In this document: in pieces, positions 7,817-15,952 of the stretch
Position numbering within the stretch: position 1 is the first letter of the stretch
Layout of the letters: each line of letters starts with the position of its first letter
Source: Myxococcales bacterium
GTDB lineage: Bacteria > Myxococcota_A > Polyangia > Polyangiales > Polyangiaceae
DNA length: 64,000 nucleotides
Assembly: GCA_025355005.1 (NCBI GenBank)
Contig: JANXLV010000073.1
Location: 1-64,000 of the forward strand
Reading direction: 5' to 3'
The notes under the pieces: model-generated
The model's database searches: none
Seen by the model: the letters and a program-made list of their open reading frames with translations, nothing else
What the model was told of the DNA's origin: nothing
Position numbers and translations under genes: made by a program

Positions 7817-8034
7817 CGTTCGAAGAAGCGAAGGCGCGCGCGCACGAGGAGGCCGTCGCCCGCGGGTGGCCGTGGCGAGGCGCCGTGAGCGCGCGCGTGA
7901 CGCGTTCGTGGATCTTCTTCGGGCGGAAGCGCATCGAGGTTCGCTCCAATGCGGACAGCCGCGGGAGCAACGTGTATGTCGTGTTCGATGCCATCAGCGG
8001 GGCCATCGAGGGTGCGTCGTTTCTTCCGCGGTAG
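7813..8034 (+). CDS. Small protein coupled to the HEAVH peptidase, immunity candidate
   Basis: 73 residues starting MTFEEAKARAHEEAVARGWPW. The start ATG overlaps the stop of the peptidase gene (ATGA), implying translational coupling. The fold looks like one helix followed by beta strands (VTRSWIFFGRKRIEVRSN, SNVYVVFDAISGAIEGASFLPR). It has no signal peptide. It is not a recognised family; position, size and coupling suggest it neutralises or chaperones the upstream protein. Confidence 0.65.
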   Translation: MTFEEAKARAHEEAVARGWPWRGAVSARVTRSWIFFGRKRIEVRSNADSRGSNVYVVFDAISGAIEGASFLPR

Positions 8035-8087
8035 AAGCAGGACGCGTCTCGATGGCGCGTTCGACGGTGCTCTGACGCAGGTCCGCC

Positions 8088-8118
8088 ATGTACACTGCAC
8101 CTACCGATTCCCGCTACG
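8088..8118. repeat. Right copy of the ~31 bp direct repeat
   Basis: Same orientation as the copy at 185-216: ATGTACACTGCACC, one mismatch, ACCGATT, then a diverging CCCGCTACG. It falls in the gap after the peptidase pair and before the conserved-looking chromosomal genes. The 122 bp between it and 8241 show nothing else. Confidence 0.6.
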
Positions 8119-8240
8119 GGTCTAGATCAATCATTGACACTTCCGTGCATTCTGCACGCTTCGAAGCGTCGCCCCTTGGTGAAGATCGCCCGAGGATCTG
8201 ACGGCGGTCCCGTCAGGCGAGCTCGAGCGTTCGCGCGCGT

Positions 8241-8603
8241 TTAGTGCGCGATCAGGAGGAGCAGCGTTGCGGCTACCGAGATGATCGCGCTTCCGCAGAT
8301 CACCTGGAAGCCCTGATGCCGATGAGCTGCGAGCGCCGTCTTGTCGGCCACGGGGACTGGACCGGACTCGGTCATTCGCATTCCGCGGAGGGCCGTGAAG
8401 CCGCAGGTCCGCGTGAGCCCCGCGTAGACGCCATAGGTGCCGAAGAACAGAGGAAGCCCGAGCAGCACGCGGTAGCCCGATGGCACACCAAATCCGAGGG
8501 ATATCACTGCCACAGCAAGGGCGGCCGCGATCATGCCCACGCCGATCCGCAGCTGCAGGTTCTGGGCGCGGGAATCGAGGTTGCCCATGGCGATCTCGCT
8601 CAT
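8241..8603 (-). CDS. Small membrane protein with three helices
   Basis: 120 residues from the ATG giving MSEIAMGNLDSRAQNLQLR; an ATG four codons upstream is possible. Three hydrophobic segments are visible: GVGMIAAALAVAVISLGF, YRVLLGLPLFFGTYGVYAGL and VICGSAIISVAATLLLLIA. Between the second and third lies a conserved-looking TRTCGFTALRGMR loop. The family is not recognised. It is divergent from the large transporter-like gene, with about 98 bp between. Confidence 0.6.
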   Translation of the reverse strand: MSEIAMGNLDSRAQNLQLRIGVGMIAAALAVAVISLGFGVPSGYRVLLGLPLFFGTYGVYAGLTRTCGFTALRGMRMTESGPVPVADKTALAAHRHQGFQVICGSAIISVAATLLLLIAH

Positions 8604-8701
8604 GTCATGAATCATAGGTCTGCCGGCGGGCGGCTGCCAGTCGAAGCGTTCGGAAAATTGGCCACCGCCAGCGCGGTCCGGTCATCGTACCCTGCACGGG
8701 A

Positions 8702-11473
8702 ATGCTGGGTTCCGCGGAGATCACGCGCACGCTGTATCGGTGGCTCGCCCTTCGTGAGGGCGAGGGACGCGTAGTTGCGCAGGTCTTCGTCGTGCTCTTC
8801 CTGATCATCGCTGGTCATACGACGCTGGAAACAGCCCGGGATGCTCTCTTTCTCAGCAAGCTGCCACCCAGCCAGCTGAACGTCGTCTATCTGGTCCTCG
8901 CCGCGTTGACGTTCTTCGTGAGCGCAGGCGCCACGCGATTCGCAGGGGTCTTCGGTCGCCGCAACGCGCTCATCTGTTCGTTGGTTGTGGCGGCGTACCT
9001 GATCACGCTGCTCCATCACCTCACGCCCACACGCCCCGTCGTCCTGGCGCTCTACGTCTTCAGCGGCCTCGTGGGCGCTGTCCTCTTGCCGCAGTTCTGG
9101 TTGCTCGCGGCGAAACTGTTCACCGTGGTGCAGGGGCGTCGTCTGTTTGGGCCCATCGCGTCCGGCGGCGTGCTCGGCGGCGTGTTCGGCGCCACCACCG
9201 CGGCGCTCGTGGTCCGTTTTTTTTCCGTCACGTCGCTCCTGCCTGTGGCTGCCACGTTCTTCGTCGTCACGGCGGTCGTGCTCACCACCGTCACGGTCGA
9301 GGAGGGCGTGGTGAGCGAGCGCGCCGCCCCTGCCCCGCCCGCAAAGGACTGGGGGGTGCTCCTGCGCGAGAGCCCGTTCCTCGTGCGCGTCGCGACCCTC
9401 GTTTCTCTCACCACTGCCGCGCTCCTGGTCCTCGACTACGTGTTCAAGTCGACGGCAGCGCGCGAGCTGCCGGCTGCCGAGCTGGGCTCCTTCTTCGCGC
9501 GCTACTACGCGGCGGTAAACGTGCTGTCGCTCGTCGTCCAGCTCTTCGTCGCGAGCCGCCTCATCCGTCGCATCGGCGTCATCCCCGCGGCAGTCGTGAT
9601 GCCGTTGTTGCTGGCTGGCGGCGGCGTGGTCGCGATCTTCGGCGGTGGTGCGCTGCTCTTGATCCTCGCGCTCAAATCCGTCGACGGGAGCATGAGGCAC
9701 TCGCTCAATCGCGTGGTCACGGAGCTCCTGTACCTGCCCATCCCCACCGAGGCACGAGAGCGCGGCAAGACACTCATCGACGGTGTGCTCTCGCGCGTGG
9801 TTCAAGCCGCCGTTGCCGGTGTGTTGCTCGGGCTCGCTGGGCTGGGGTACGCCACGCCGCGCGTGCTCCTCTTCATCGTCGTCGGACTCGCCGTGGCGTG
9901 GATGCTCGCGACCGTCAGCCTCCGTGGCTCCTACCTGGATCTGTTCCGGCGCGTGCTCGCGCGCGACCCACGCGCACCGGACGCAGGAGCCCTGGGTCTC
10001 GACGCCGCCGCGGTGCTCGTGGAGGCGCTCGCAAGCCCGGAGACACCGAAGGTGCTCGCGGCGATGGATATCCTGGTCGAGAACAAGCGCGCCAACCTGA
10101 TCCCCGCGCTGGTCCTCTACCGCGACGAGCCGACCGTGCTCGAGCACGCGCTCGCGATCTTCGGCGATGAACGGCGCAAGGACTGGATCCCGCTCGCGGA
10201 GCGCCTGACCACGCACGCGGACGAGTCCGTGCGTGTAGCGGCCCTACGCGCGCTCGCGAAGCACGGGCGCATGGGCGCTCTGGAGAAGGCCGCCGCCGAC
10301 CCGAGCTCGCGCGTGCAAGGGTATGCGGCATTCCTGCTCGGACTGCAGCAGGCGAAGGGCGATCTGCTCCTTGACCCGCTCATCTCGGTGATGCTCCGCG
10401 CAGAGGGTGACTACGGACATCGGAGCCGGCTCGGGCTCCTGCGCGCCATCTCGGACAGCGGTGATCCGCAAGCCATCGGTGTGGTGCTGGAGATCGCCGC
10501 GCTGGAGTCCGACGGAAACGAGGAGGTCGTGCTGCAGCTCGCGGAGGCGGTGTCGAGGCTCAAGGATCCGCGCTTCGTGGCGCCGCTGGTGGCACGCCTT
10601 CGGCTACGTATCGGCCGCGACGGTGTTCGCGAGGCGCTCCTCGCGCTTGGCACCGCGTCGCTCGACGAGCTCGAACGTGTGCTCGCGGACGTGAGCGCAC
10701 CGCAGCGCCTTCGCATGCAGATCCCCCAGACCATCGCGCGCTTCGACTCGCAGCGGGCATGCGATATCCTGAGCGACGCGCTCGTCCGCGAGGCAGACGG
10801 CCTGGTTCGTTACAAGCTACTCCGCGGGCTCGGGCAGCTCGTGGCGCGCAACGACGTGCGCATCGACCGACAACGCATCGAGCGCGAGGCCAAGAAGAAC
10901 CTGGAGGACTACCTGCGGCTCTTCGCACAGGACAATGCGCTCACGGCTCGCGGTGGAACGGCCGCGCTCGCGACCTCCCCGTCGGGCCGCGTTCTCGCGC
11001 GTCTGGTCAAGGACAAGATGTCGCAGGCGCAGGCGCGCGCGTTTCGTCTGCTCAAGATCGCTTACAAGCGAGAGGACATTCATCGCGTGCATGCTGCCGC
11101 GCAATCGAGTGACAAGCGCGAGCACGCGAACGCTGCGGAGTTTCTGGACGTATTGCTTGCACGTGGCGACCAGCGAGAGCTGCGCGCGCTGCTCAGGCTG
11201 GTGCTCGATGACGCGCCGCCTGAGACCCGGATCGCGGAGGCTGCGGCGTTCGTCGGTGCTGCACCCAAGGACGCCGACGAGGCGCTCGTGATGCTGGTCG
11301 CGGACCATGACGTCGCGATGGCTGCGCTCGCTGCGCACCACGCGATGTCACAAGGCCGCCCCGAGCTCACCGCGCGTATCGAGACAGCGAACACGTCGCG
11401 GCCGTCCGTCTTCGAGATCGGCAAGCGGCTCTTCAGCGACACAGCCACAAGCCTCGAGGTCCAAGGTGCCTGA
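8702..11473 (+). CDS. Nucleotide-transporter-like (NTT/MFS) membrane protein fused to HEAT repeats
   Basis: 923 residues. Residues ~20-415 form about twelve membrane helices resembling the bacterial ATP/ADP (NTT/TLC) carrier branch of the MFS, for example QFWLLAAKLFTVVQGRRLFGPIASGGVLGGVFGA and LKSVDGSMRHSLNRVVTELLYLPIPTEARERGKTLIDGV. Residues ~430-910 are soluble HEAT-like helical repeats. Fusions of this kind occur in Deltaproteobacteria/Myxococcota; whether they carry nucleotides is unknown. The next gene starts 8 bp before this stop, and its product has cyclic-nucleotide-binding folds, so the HEAT part may relay a ligand signal to the membrane domain. That link is inference. Confidence 0.75.
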   Translation: MLGSAEITRTLYRWLALREGEGRVVAQVFVVLFLIIAGHTTLETARDALFLSKLPPSQLNVVYLVLAALTFFVSAGATRFAGVFGRRNALICSLVVAAYLITLLHHLTPTRPVVLALYVFSGLVGAVLLPQFWLLAAKLFTVVQGRRLFGPIASGGVLGGVFGATTAALVVRFFSVTSLLPVAATFFVVTAVVLTTVTVEEGVVSERAAPAPPAKDWGVLLRESPFLVRVATLVSLTTAALLVLDYVFKSTAARELPAAELGSFFARYYAAVNVLSLVVQLFVASRLIRRIGVIPAAVVMPLLLAGGGVVAIFGGGALLLILALKSVDGSMRHSLNRVVTELLYLPIPTEARERGKTLIDGVLSRVVQAAVAGVLLGLAGLGYATPRVLLFIVVGLAVAWMLATVSLRGSYLDLFRRVLARDPRAPDAGALGLDAAAVLVEALASPETPKVLAAMDILVENKRANLIPALVLYRDEPTVLEHALAIFGDERRKDWIPLAERLTTHADESVRVAALRALAKHGRMGALEKAAADPSSRVQGYAAFLLGLQQAKGDLLLDPLISVMLRAEGDYGHRSRLGLLRAISDSGDPQAIGVVLEIAALESDGNEEVVLQLAEAVSRLKDPRFVAPLVARLRLRIGRDGVREALLALGTASLDELERVLADVSAPQRLRMQIPQTIARFDSQRACDILSDALVREADGLVRYKLLRGLGQLVARNDVRIDRQRIEREAKKNLEDYLRLFAQDNALTARGGTAALATSPSGRVLARLVKDKMSQAQARAFRLLKIAYKREDIHRVHAAAQSSDKREHANAAEFLDVLLARGDQRELRALLRLVLDDAPPETRIAEAAAFVGAAPKDADEALVMLVADHDVAMAALAAHHAMSQGRPELTARIETANTSRPSVFEIGKRLFSDTATSLEVQGA

Positions 11474-12389
11474 GCTCACCGAAGCAACGCGCGTCGATCG
11501 GGAGCTCTTCCTGAAGTCGATGGTCCCAAGCTCTCGCTCCACGCTGTGGGTCACGAAGCGAATCGCCGAGCAGATGGAGGACGTGAACGCGCAGCGCGGC
11601 GAGACCATCTTCGAGGTCGGATCTCCCGCCGAGCAATATTTCTTCATCGTTCGTGGCGAAGTGGAGATGGTCCGGCCAGACGCCCGCCCGTTCACCGTCA
11701 CCGGCCCTGGGCTCGTCGGCGTCGTCGACGTGGCGCTCGGGCGGCCGCACCTTCGCGCCGCGCTCGCAAAGAGCGACGTTCACATGCTGCGGCTCGACGC
11801 GACTGCGTGGTTCGATGCACTGGAGGACAGCTTCGAGCTCGCTCGCGCGGTGCTGGACAATGTGTCGATGCGCGCCTATGCCCTGCGCTCGCGGCCCGCC
11901 CCCGCTGGCGGTTTCGACGCCCCGGCCGCGGACGCGCGCGGGTCGTCATTGACGACCGTGGTGGACCGCATCTTGTGCCTGGCCGACGTGCCGCTGCTCA
12001 GGGATGCCAGCACGCAGGCGCTCACGTCGCTCGCCGAGGCGTCGACCGTCCTTCGGCTTCGCGCTGGCGATGAGCTCTTCGCGACAGGCGGCGCGCACCC
12101 GCCTTCCATCTTCATCGTCGGCGACGGGGAGATCGGCGTGACCCACGCAGGCGCCGGCGCGCGCGGGAGCTTTGGCGCAGGCTGCCTGGTCGGTGGGCCC
12201 GCAGCGCTCGTGCGACACCACGGCGACCTCAGTGCGCGCGCAACGAAGGATTCGATCGTGCTCTCGATCCTGATCGACGACTACTTCGACCTGATGGAGG
12301 AGCACTTCAGCCTCGCGCGTGCGGCGCTGGGGTTCATGGCGAGCGAGCTTGACACCTTGGCGGAGCGAGACGCGAGCCTGCCGCCCTGA
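11466..12389 (+). CDS. Protein with two cyclic-nucleotide-binding-like domains
   Basis: 307 residues, GTG start at 11466 overlapping the previous gene by 8 bp; an ORF start at 11307 lies inside the upstream gene. Two cNMP-binding (CRP-fold) beta rolls are visible: residues ~30-130 (GETIFEVGSPAEQYFFIVRGEVEMV) and ~190-290 (RLRAGDELFATGGAHPPSIFIVGDGEIGV). No DNA-binding HTH follows, so it is not a CRP regulator. The canonical phosphate-binding RAA core is not clear, so ligand binding is uncertain. It probably works with the HEAT-transporter it is coupled to. Confidence 0.75.
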   Translation: MPELTEATRVDRELFLKSMVPSSRSTLWVTKRIAEQMEDVNAQRGETIFEVGSPAEQYFFIVRGEVEMVRPDARPFTVTGPGLVGVVDVALGRPHLRAALAKSDVHMLRLDATAWFDALEDSFELARAVLDNVSMRAYALRSRPAPAGGFDAPAADARGSSLTTVVDRILCLADVPLLRDASTQALTSLAEASTVLRLRAGDELFATGGAHPPSIFIVGDGEIGVTHAGAGARGSFGAGCLVGGPAALVRHHGDLSARATKDSIVLSILIDDYFDLMEEHFSLARAALGFMASELDTLAERDASLPP

Positions 12390-12392
12390 TGA

Positions 12393-13295
12393 TCAGGTTC
12401 GCGTGGCGCGGCGGCGGCGTGCGGCGACGAGCCCGAGCGTGAGCACCAGCGCCGGCCATGCCGCGCCCTCGTCGCTTGCACTGGACATTGCACACCCACC
12501 GCCATCAGACGAGCCGCTGCCGTTCGTGTCGGTGGCGCGATCATGTGCCGCGCCGAAGCCGGACGACGGCGCGCTCGCGTCGTCAGCTACCGGTGACGCC
12601 GCGTCTTCTGTCGAGCCGCCACCGCCACCGCCACCGCCAGAGTCCGGAGCGGGCGCTCCTGCGTCCGGATCGTCGACGATGGCGTTGAAGCGGATCGCGC
12701 TGAACGTGATGCCGTTCTGGGCGACCGTGATCAGCTTGCCGTTGATCGTCACGTTGCTGTCGATCTGATGCGCGTATGGCGTGGACGAGCTACAGCCCGG
12801 CTCCTCCATGAAGGTTGCGCGCACGCCGGGCGTCACCCATTTCACGAAGAGCATCGTGTGGTCGCTCGGCTTGTTCACGGCATCGCCGGGCATGAGCGTG
12901 CTCGCGTCGATCGTATGCGTGATGTCCGTGACGGCCGGCGCGAGATCCGCGGTGGTGCGCCCGGGCGCTGCGAGGCCCCACGACCACGACACGAAGCCGG
13001 AGCAGTCCGACCGGTACGGATCCCACTGCGCGTTGTTCGGACGCGTGCAGACCTTCGCGCACGCCTGGTCGCCGTCCGCCTGATGGTTCGCGGACTGGCA
13101 GTACGGGAGCTTCGCAGCGACCCACTGTTGTCCGCGCGAGAGCGCCTGACTGCGCGTGATCGTCGTGAGGTCCGACGTCACGCTGCCGAGGTGCTCGCCA
13201 TCCGATGGTCCCTCACCGCATGCGGCGATGACGACGAGGAGTGGAGCGAACAAGGCCGCAGCGCGCACGGAGAGTCGTGTTGTCGAAGGTTCCAC
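12393..13295 (-). CDS. Secreted NlpC/P60-like amidase with MYXO-CTERM-like anchor
   Basis: About 300 residues. The GTG at ~13295 puts the signal peptide (LFAPLLVVIAACGEG, lipobox IAAC) near the N-terminus; the frame is open to 13424. The catalytic region YRSDCSGFVSWSWGL carries the Cys of NlpC/P60-type peptidases, and DHTMLFVKW supplies the likely His. A Gly/Ser/Asp-rich linker follows. The end is GGGCAMSS, a hydrophobic segment (WPALVLTLGLVAA) and RRRRATRT, the Cys-helix-Arg layout of MYXO-CTERM sorting tails. It probably trims peptidoglycan at the cell surface. It converges with the upstream cNBD gene with only 3 bp between. Confidence 0.75.
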   Translation of the reverse strand: MEPSTTRLSVRAAALFAPLLVVIAACGEGPSDGEHLGSVTSDLTTITRSQALSRGQQWVAAKLPYCQSANHQADGDQACAKVCTRPNNAQWDPYRSDCSGFVSWSWGLAAPGRTTADLAPAVTDITHTIDASTLMPGDAVNKPSDHTMLFVKWVTPGVRATFMEEPGCSSSTPYAHQIDSNVTINGKLITVAQNGITFSAIRFNAIVDDPDAGAPAPDSGGGGGGGGSTEDAASPVADDASAPSSGFGAAHDRATDTNGSGSSDGGGCAMSSASDEGAAWPALVLTLGLVAARRRRATRT

Positions 13296-13459
13296 GACGA
13301 AGTTCGTATCGCCAGAAACGTCGATGGACCAATGACAAACCACGTCCCAATTGCGAAGAGCGCTGATGCGCGAACTTTCCACGAAACAGGCTGTTTTCAA
13401 GGCGTCTGTAGGCATGGGCCTCACATCACCACCATCGATCAGCGTGCTACGCTTTGGAC

Positions 13460-13840
13460 ATGTCGTTCCTCCTTTGCATCGGCTGCAGTCGTCACATCAA
13501 GGGCACCGAGCTCGCGTGTCCGTTCTGCGGTGCTTCGATCGAACGCGCTGCCGCGACGGGACACCCCGCGCTCATTGGCTCGCGCGTGCGCCATCGACTT
13601 CTCTTCGGCGCAGCGACCGCCGCGGTGGCAGGTGCTGCTGCGCTGAATGGCTGCTCCGCGGGCGAGACCACCAGCGCGAACGACGCCGGTTCGGAGGCCG
13701 AGTCTGCGCAGCCTGGCTACGGTGGGCCCCAACCGTACGACGGCGCCGTCGTCGTTCCGTATGGTGTGCCAGCGTTCGACGCAGGCCAGGTCGACAGCGG
13801 CCGCGATGCATCGGGTGACTCGAGCGACGACGGCGGCTGA
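13460..13840 (+). CDS. Zinc-ribbon-start membrane-anchored protein
   Basis: 126 residues from the ATG at 13460; TTG at 13454 is an alternative. The N-terminus MSFLLCIGCSRHIKGTELACPFCG carries two CxxC knuckles. A hydrophobic segment follows (LLFGAATAAVAGAAALNGC), then an acidic Ser/Asp/Gly tail. Similar short proteins are common in myxobacteria in my recollection and have no known function. It is divergent from the amidase gene. Confidence 0.6.
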   Translation: MSFLLCIGCSRHIKGTELACPFCGASIERAAATGHPALIGSRVRHRLLFGAATAAVAGAAALNGCSAGETTSANDAGSEAESAQPGYGGPQPYDGAVVVPYGVPAFDAGQVDSGRDASGDSSDDGG

Positions 13841-13859
13841 GCGTCTCTCGTCTGCCACG

Positions 13860-14702
13860 TCAGCCGCAGCCGGGCATTCCCTGTCCCTTGCCGACCGCGC
13901 AGGGCATGCAGACCTCCGTCGGGCCGCAGCCTGCGCGCAGCGCCACGCCGGTGCTCTTCAGCATCGAGGCGAAGCAGAGATCGATACACACTCCGTCGGC
14001 ACCGAGCACGTCGCACTTCACTGGATTGCCGCTCACCATCGCCGCCGGCGCGCAAAGCTTTCCGTCCGCGCACGAGTCGCGGTTCATGTTGCCGCGTGAG
14101 CCTTCGGGGACCGCTTCGCTGCCAAGGCATGCGCCTGCGTAGTGGCAGCAGGGTGCCGGTGCTTCCACCGCAGCGCCCGCCTCGCAGGCCTCACCGTGAA
14201 CGCCCAGGTCGTCGCAGAGGTGCGTGTCGGTGTGGTCGGCTGGCGAGATGCAAGGCACGCAGCGCTCGTCGGCGGTGCACCCTTCCTGGTGGAGTTGGTC
14301 CTTGTGGGCGCCGACGTCCTTCACGAGCAGGCTGGTGCACGCGCCATCAAGGCCGTTGATGTAGAACGTGCACGCCTTCGCCTTCTTGCCACCCGCCATG
14401 AGCACGGAGTCCGGGACGCAGACGTCGCCGGCGGTCTTGCACGCGGGCAGCTCGGGAAAGGCGACCTTGCTTCCGGCGTAGCAGTGTCCCAAGCCATCTC
14501 CGCAGGCCTCGAGCTTCGTGAGGTCCGGCTTCACGAACGCGGAGCCGCAGCTCTTCGTGCCCTCCTGCGTGCGCATCGGCAACGAGATGGTCTCGTAGTT
14601 GGGGCTGCCGATGGTGCACGCCGCGGCCCCGATGGCGATGGCGCCGAGCACGACTGAACCGAGCAGCGCGGAGGCTCTGGAGATGGCGGAGTGTTTGTTC
14701 AT
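13860..14702 (-). CDS. Cys-rich lipoprotein, paralogue B of a tandem pair
   Basis: 280 residues. The ATG at 14702 gives MNKHSAISRASALLGSVV, with lipobox AAAC after a long hydrophobic core. The mature protein has more than 20 cysteines and two similar internal units: C.DG..C, a GGKKAKACTF or NPVKCDVLG stretch, DGAC or DGVC, and a closing GC..(D/T)E.C.PC. It ends PGCG. It lies 29 bp downstream of a paralogue with the same layout, so the pair arose by duplication and is probably co-transcribed. The function is unknown; a disulfide-rich surface protein is likely. Confidence 0.7.
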   Translation of the reverse strand: MNKHSAISRASALLGSVVLGAIAIGAAACTIGSPNYETISLPMRTQEGTKSCGSAFVKPDLTKLEACGDGLGHCYAGSKVAFPELPACKTAGDVCVPDSVLMAGGKKAKACTFYINGLDGACTSLLVKDVGAHKDQLHQEGCTADERCVPCISPADHTDTHLCDDLGVHGEACEAGAAVEAPAPCCHYAGACLGSEAVPEGSRGNMNRDSCADGKLCAPAAMVSGNPVKCDVLGADGVCIDLCFASMLKSTGVALRAGCGPTEVCMPCAVGKGQGMPGCG

Positions 14703-14731
14703 GGGGTTCTCCTGCGCTGCTCGGGGTTTCT

Positions 14732-15706
14732 TCACATGCAGCCGGGGACGCCCTGGCCGCTGACGAGCGCGCACGGAACGCACACCTCGGTCGAGCCACA
14801 GCCCTTGCCGCTGAGCACGCCGATGGACTTCGCGGTGCCCATCATGTCGTTGAAGCACTGGTCCATGCAGACGCCCGCGCCGAAGAGGCCGCCGTCGCAC
14901 TTCACCGGCATGTTGGACACGAAGGCCGCGGGCACGCACTTGTCGCCGGCGTTGCACGTGTCCTGCTTCGTCTGGCTCTGCTGCGACGCCGGGATGGCGG
15001 TCCCGGAGATGCAGACGCCGTTGCTGGTGTTCTTCGACTTGCAGCACGTCTGCAGCGGAGGCGCCGCGGTCCCGCCATCAGCCGTCGGCGACGTGGCCCC
15101 GCACGCGTTCTGGTGCGCGCCGATCGCGGAGCAGATGCCGGTGGGCGCATTGTTGTGCGTGGGGTCCTGGCAAGGCACGCAGAGCTGGGTCGCAGTGCAG
15201 ACGTCCTGCTTGAGGGCGCTGCCGCCCATCTGGAGGACGGCCGGGATGTCGCTGGCCGTGATGCAGCCACCGGCGCCGATGATCGACGTGCAGCTCTTCA
15301 GCTTCTTGCCGCCCGCGGTGAGGACCTCGTCGGGGACGCAGACCTCGCCCTTCGATGGGCATGCCGCGTACGTGGGCCCGAGGTCGACCTTCGCGGGGTC
15401 GTAGCAGTGGCCGGTGCCGTTGCCGCACGCTGTGAGCTTCGACACATCGACGGTGACGTAGTCGCTCTGGCTGCAGGTGCTGCCTGTGGCAGCGCCACCG
15501 TCTGACGCACTGCCACCACCGCCACCACCGCCGCCGCCTCCACCGTTGCCGGGGTCCGTGGACGTTGTGGTCTCCGTGCTGGAGCCACCGTCGCCCTGAG
15601 CTTCTTGCGCCGTCACGTACGTTGGGCTCTCGACGGTGCAGGCCGCGAGGGTCGCAATTCCGGTGATCTCCACGCACGCAACGAGCAGCTTGATCAGGTT
15701 CTTCAT
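14732..15706 (-). CDS. Cys-rich lipoprotein, paralogue A of a tandem pair
   Basis: 324 residues from the ATG giving MKNLIKLLVACVEITGIATL with lipobox LAAC; an upstream frame to 15766 lacks a signal. A Gly/Ser/Thr-rich linker (~residues 35-70) precedes the Cys-rich body. The body shows the same two internal units as the next gene: KLTACGNGTGHCYDP and GGKKLKSCTS in the first, MPVKCDGGLFGAGVCMDQC in the second, each closing GC..TEVC.PC or similar, with final PGCM. The two genes share strand and spacing. An upstream palindrome at 15780-15791 may be the operator of the pair. Confidence 0.7.
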   Translation of the reverse strand: MKNLIKLLVACVEITGIATLAACTVESPTYVTAQEAQGDGGSSTETTTSTDPGNGGGGGGGGGGGSASDGGAATGSTCSQSDYVTVDVSKLTACGNGTGHCYDPAKVDLGPTYAACPSKGEVCVPDEVLTAGGKKLKSCTSIIGAGGCITASDIPAVLQMGGSALKQDVCTATQLCVPCQDPTHNNAPTGICSAIGAHQNACGATSPTADGGTAAPPLQTCCKSKNTSNGVCISGTAIPASQQSQTKQDTCNAGDKCVPAAFVSNMPVKCDGGLFGAGVCMDQCFNDMMGTAKSIGVLSGKGCGSTEVCVPCALVSGQGVPGCM

Positions 15707-15779
15707 GATGACCTCCAGTGTCGAGGACCTGCACTGCGACCGCCGTGCCGCTCCGTTGCGCACCATGTAGGAGCGCGTC

Positions 15780-15791
15780 TTTCCCGGGAAA
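15780..15791. promoter_or_regulatory. Perfect 12 bp palindrome TTTCCCGGGAAA
   Basis: It lies about 75 bp upstream of the Cys-rich lipoprotein pair, in the 246 bp divergent gap with the kinase gene. Position and symmetry fit a repressor site, but no regulator can be assigned. Confidence 0.4.
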
Positions 15792-15902
15792 ATCGGCTAA
15801 AATCCGCTGCGTCAGGCCGCTGGGTGACAGCGCACGCGTGATCCCCACGCGGATCGGTTCGATGAGAACGAGGAGATCACACTGTCTCGAAGGGATGACG
15901 GT

Positions 15903-15932
15903 TTGTCATTGCGCGAGCCGGCGCGGTATATT
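15903..15932 (+). promoter_or_regulatory. Candidate sigma-70 promoter of the kinase gene
   Basis: TTGTCA (15903-15908) and TATATT (15927-15932) are 18 bp apart, with the kinase ATG 20 bp after the -10 box. The AT-rich -10 stands out in a GC-rich gap. Confidence 0.45.
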
Positions 15933-15952
15933 CGCGGAGTGGTACGACGTCC

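Noticed and set aside
8612..10216. 534-codon minus-strand frame
   Set aside because: It lies opposite the NTT-HEAT gene and is dominated by Arg, Glu, Asp and His, the usual antisense shadow in GC-rich DNA.
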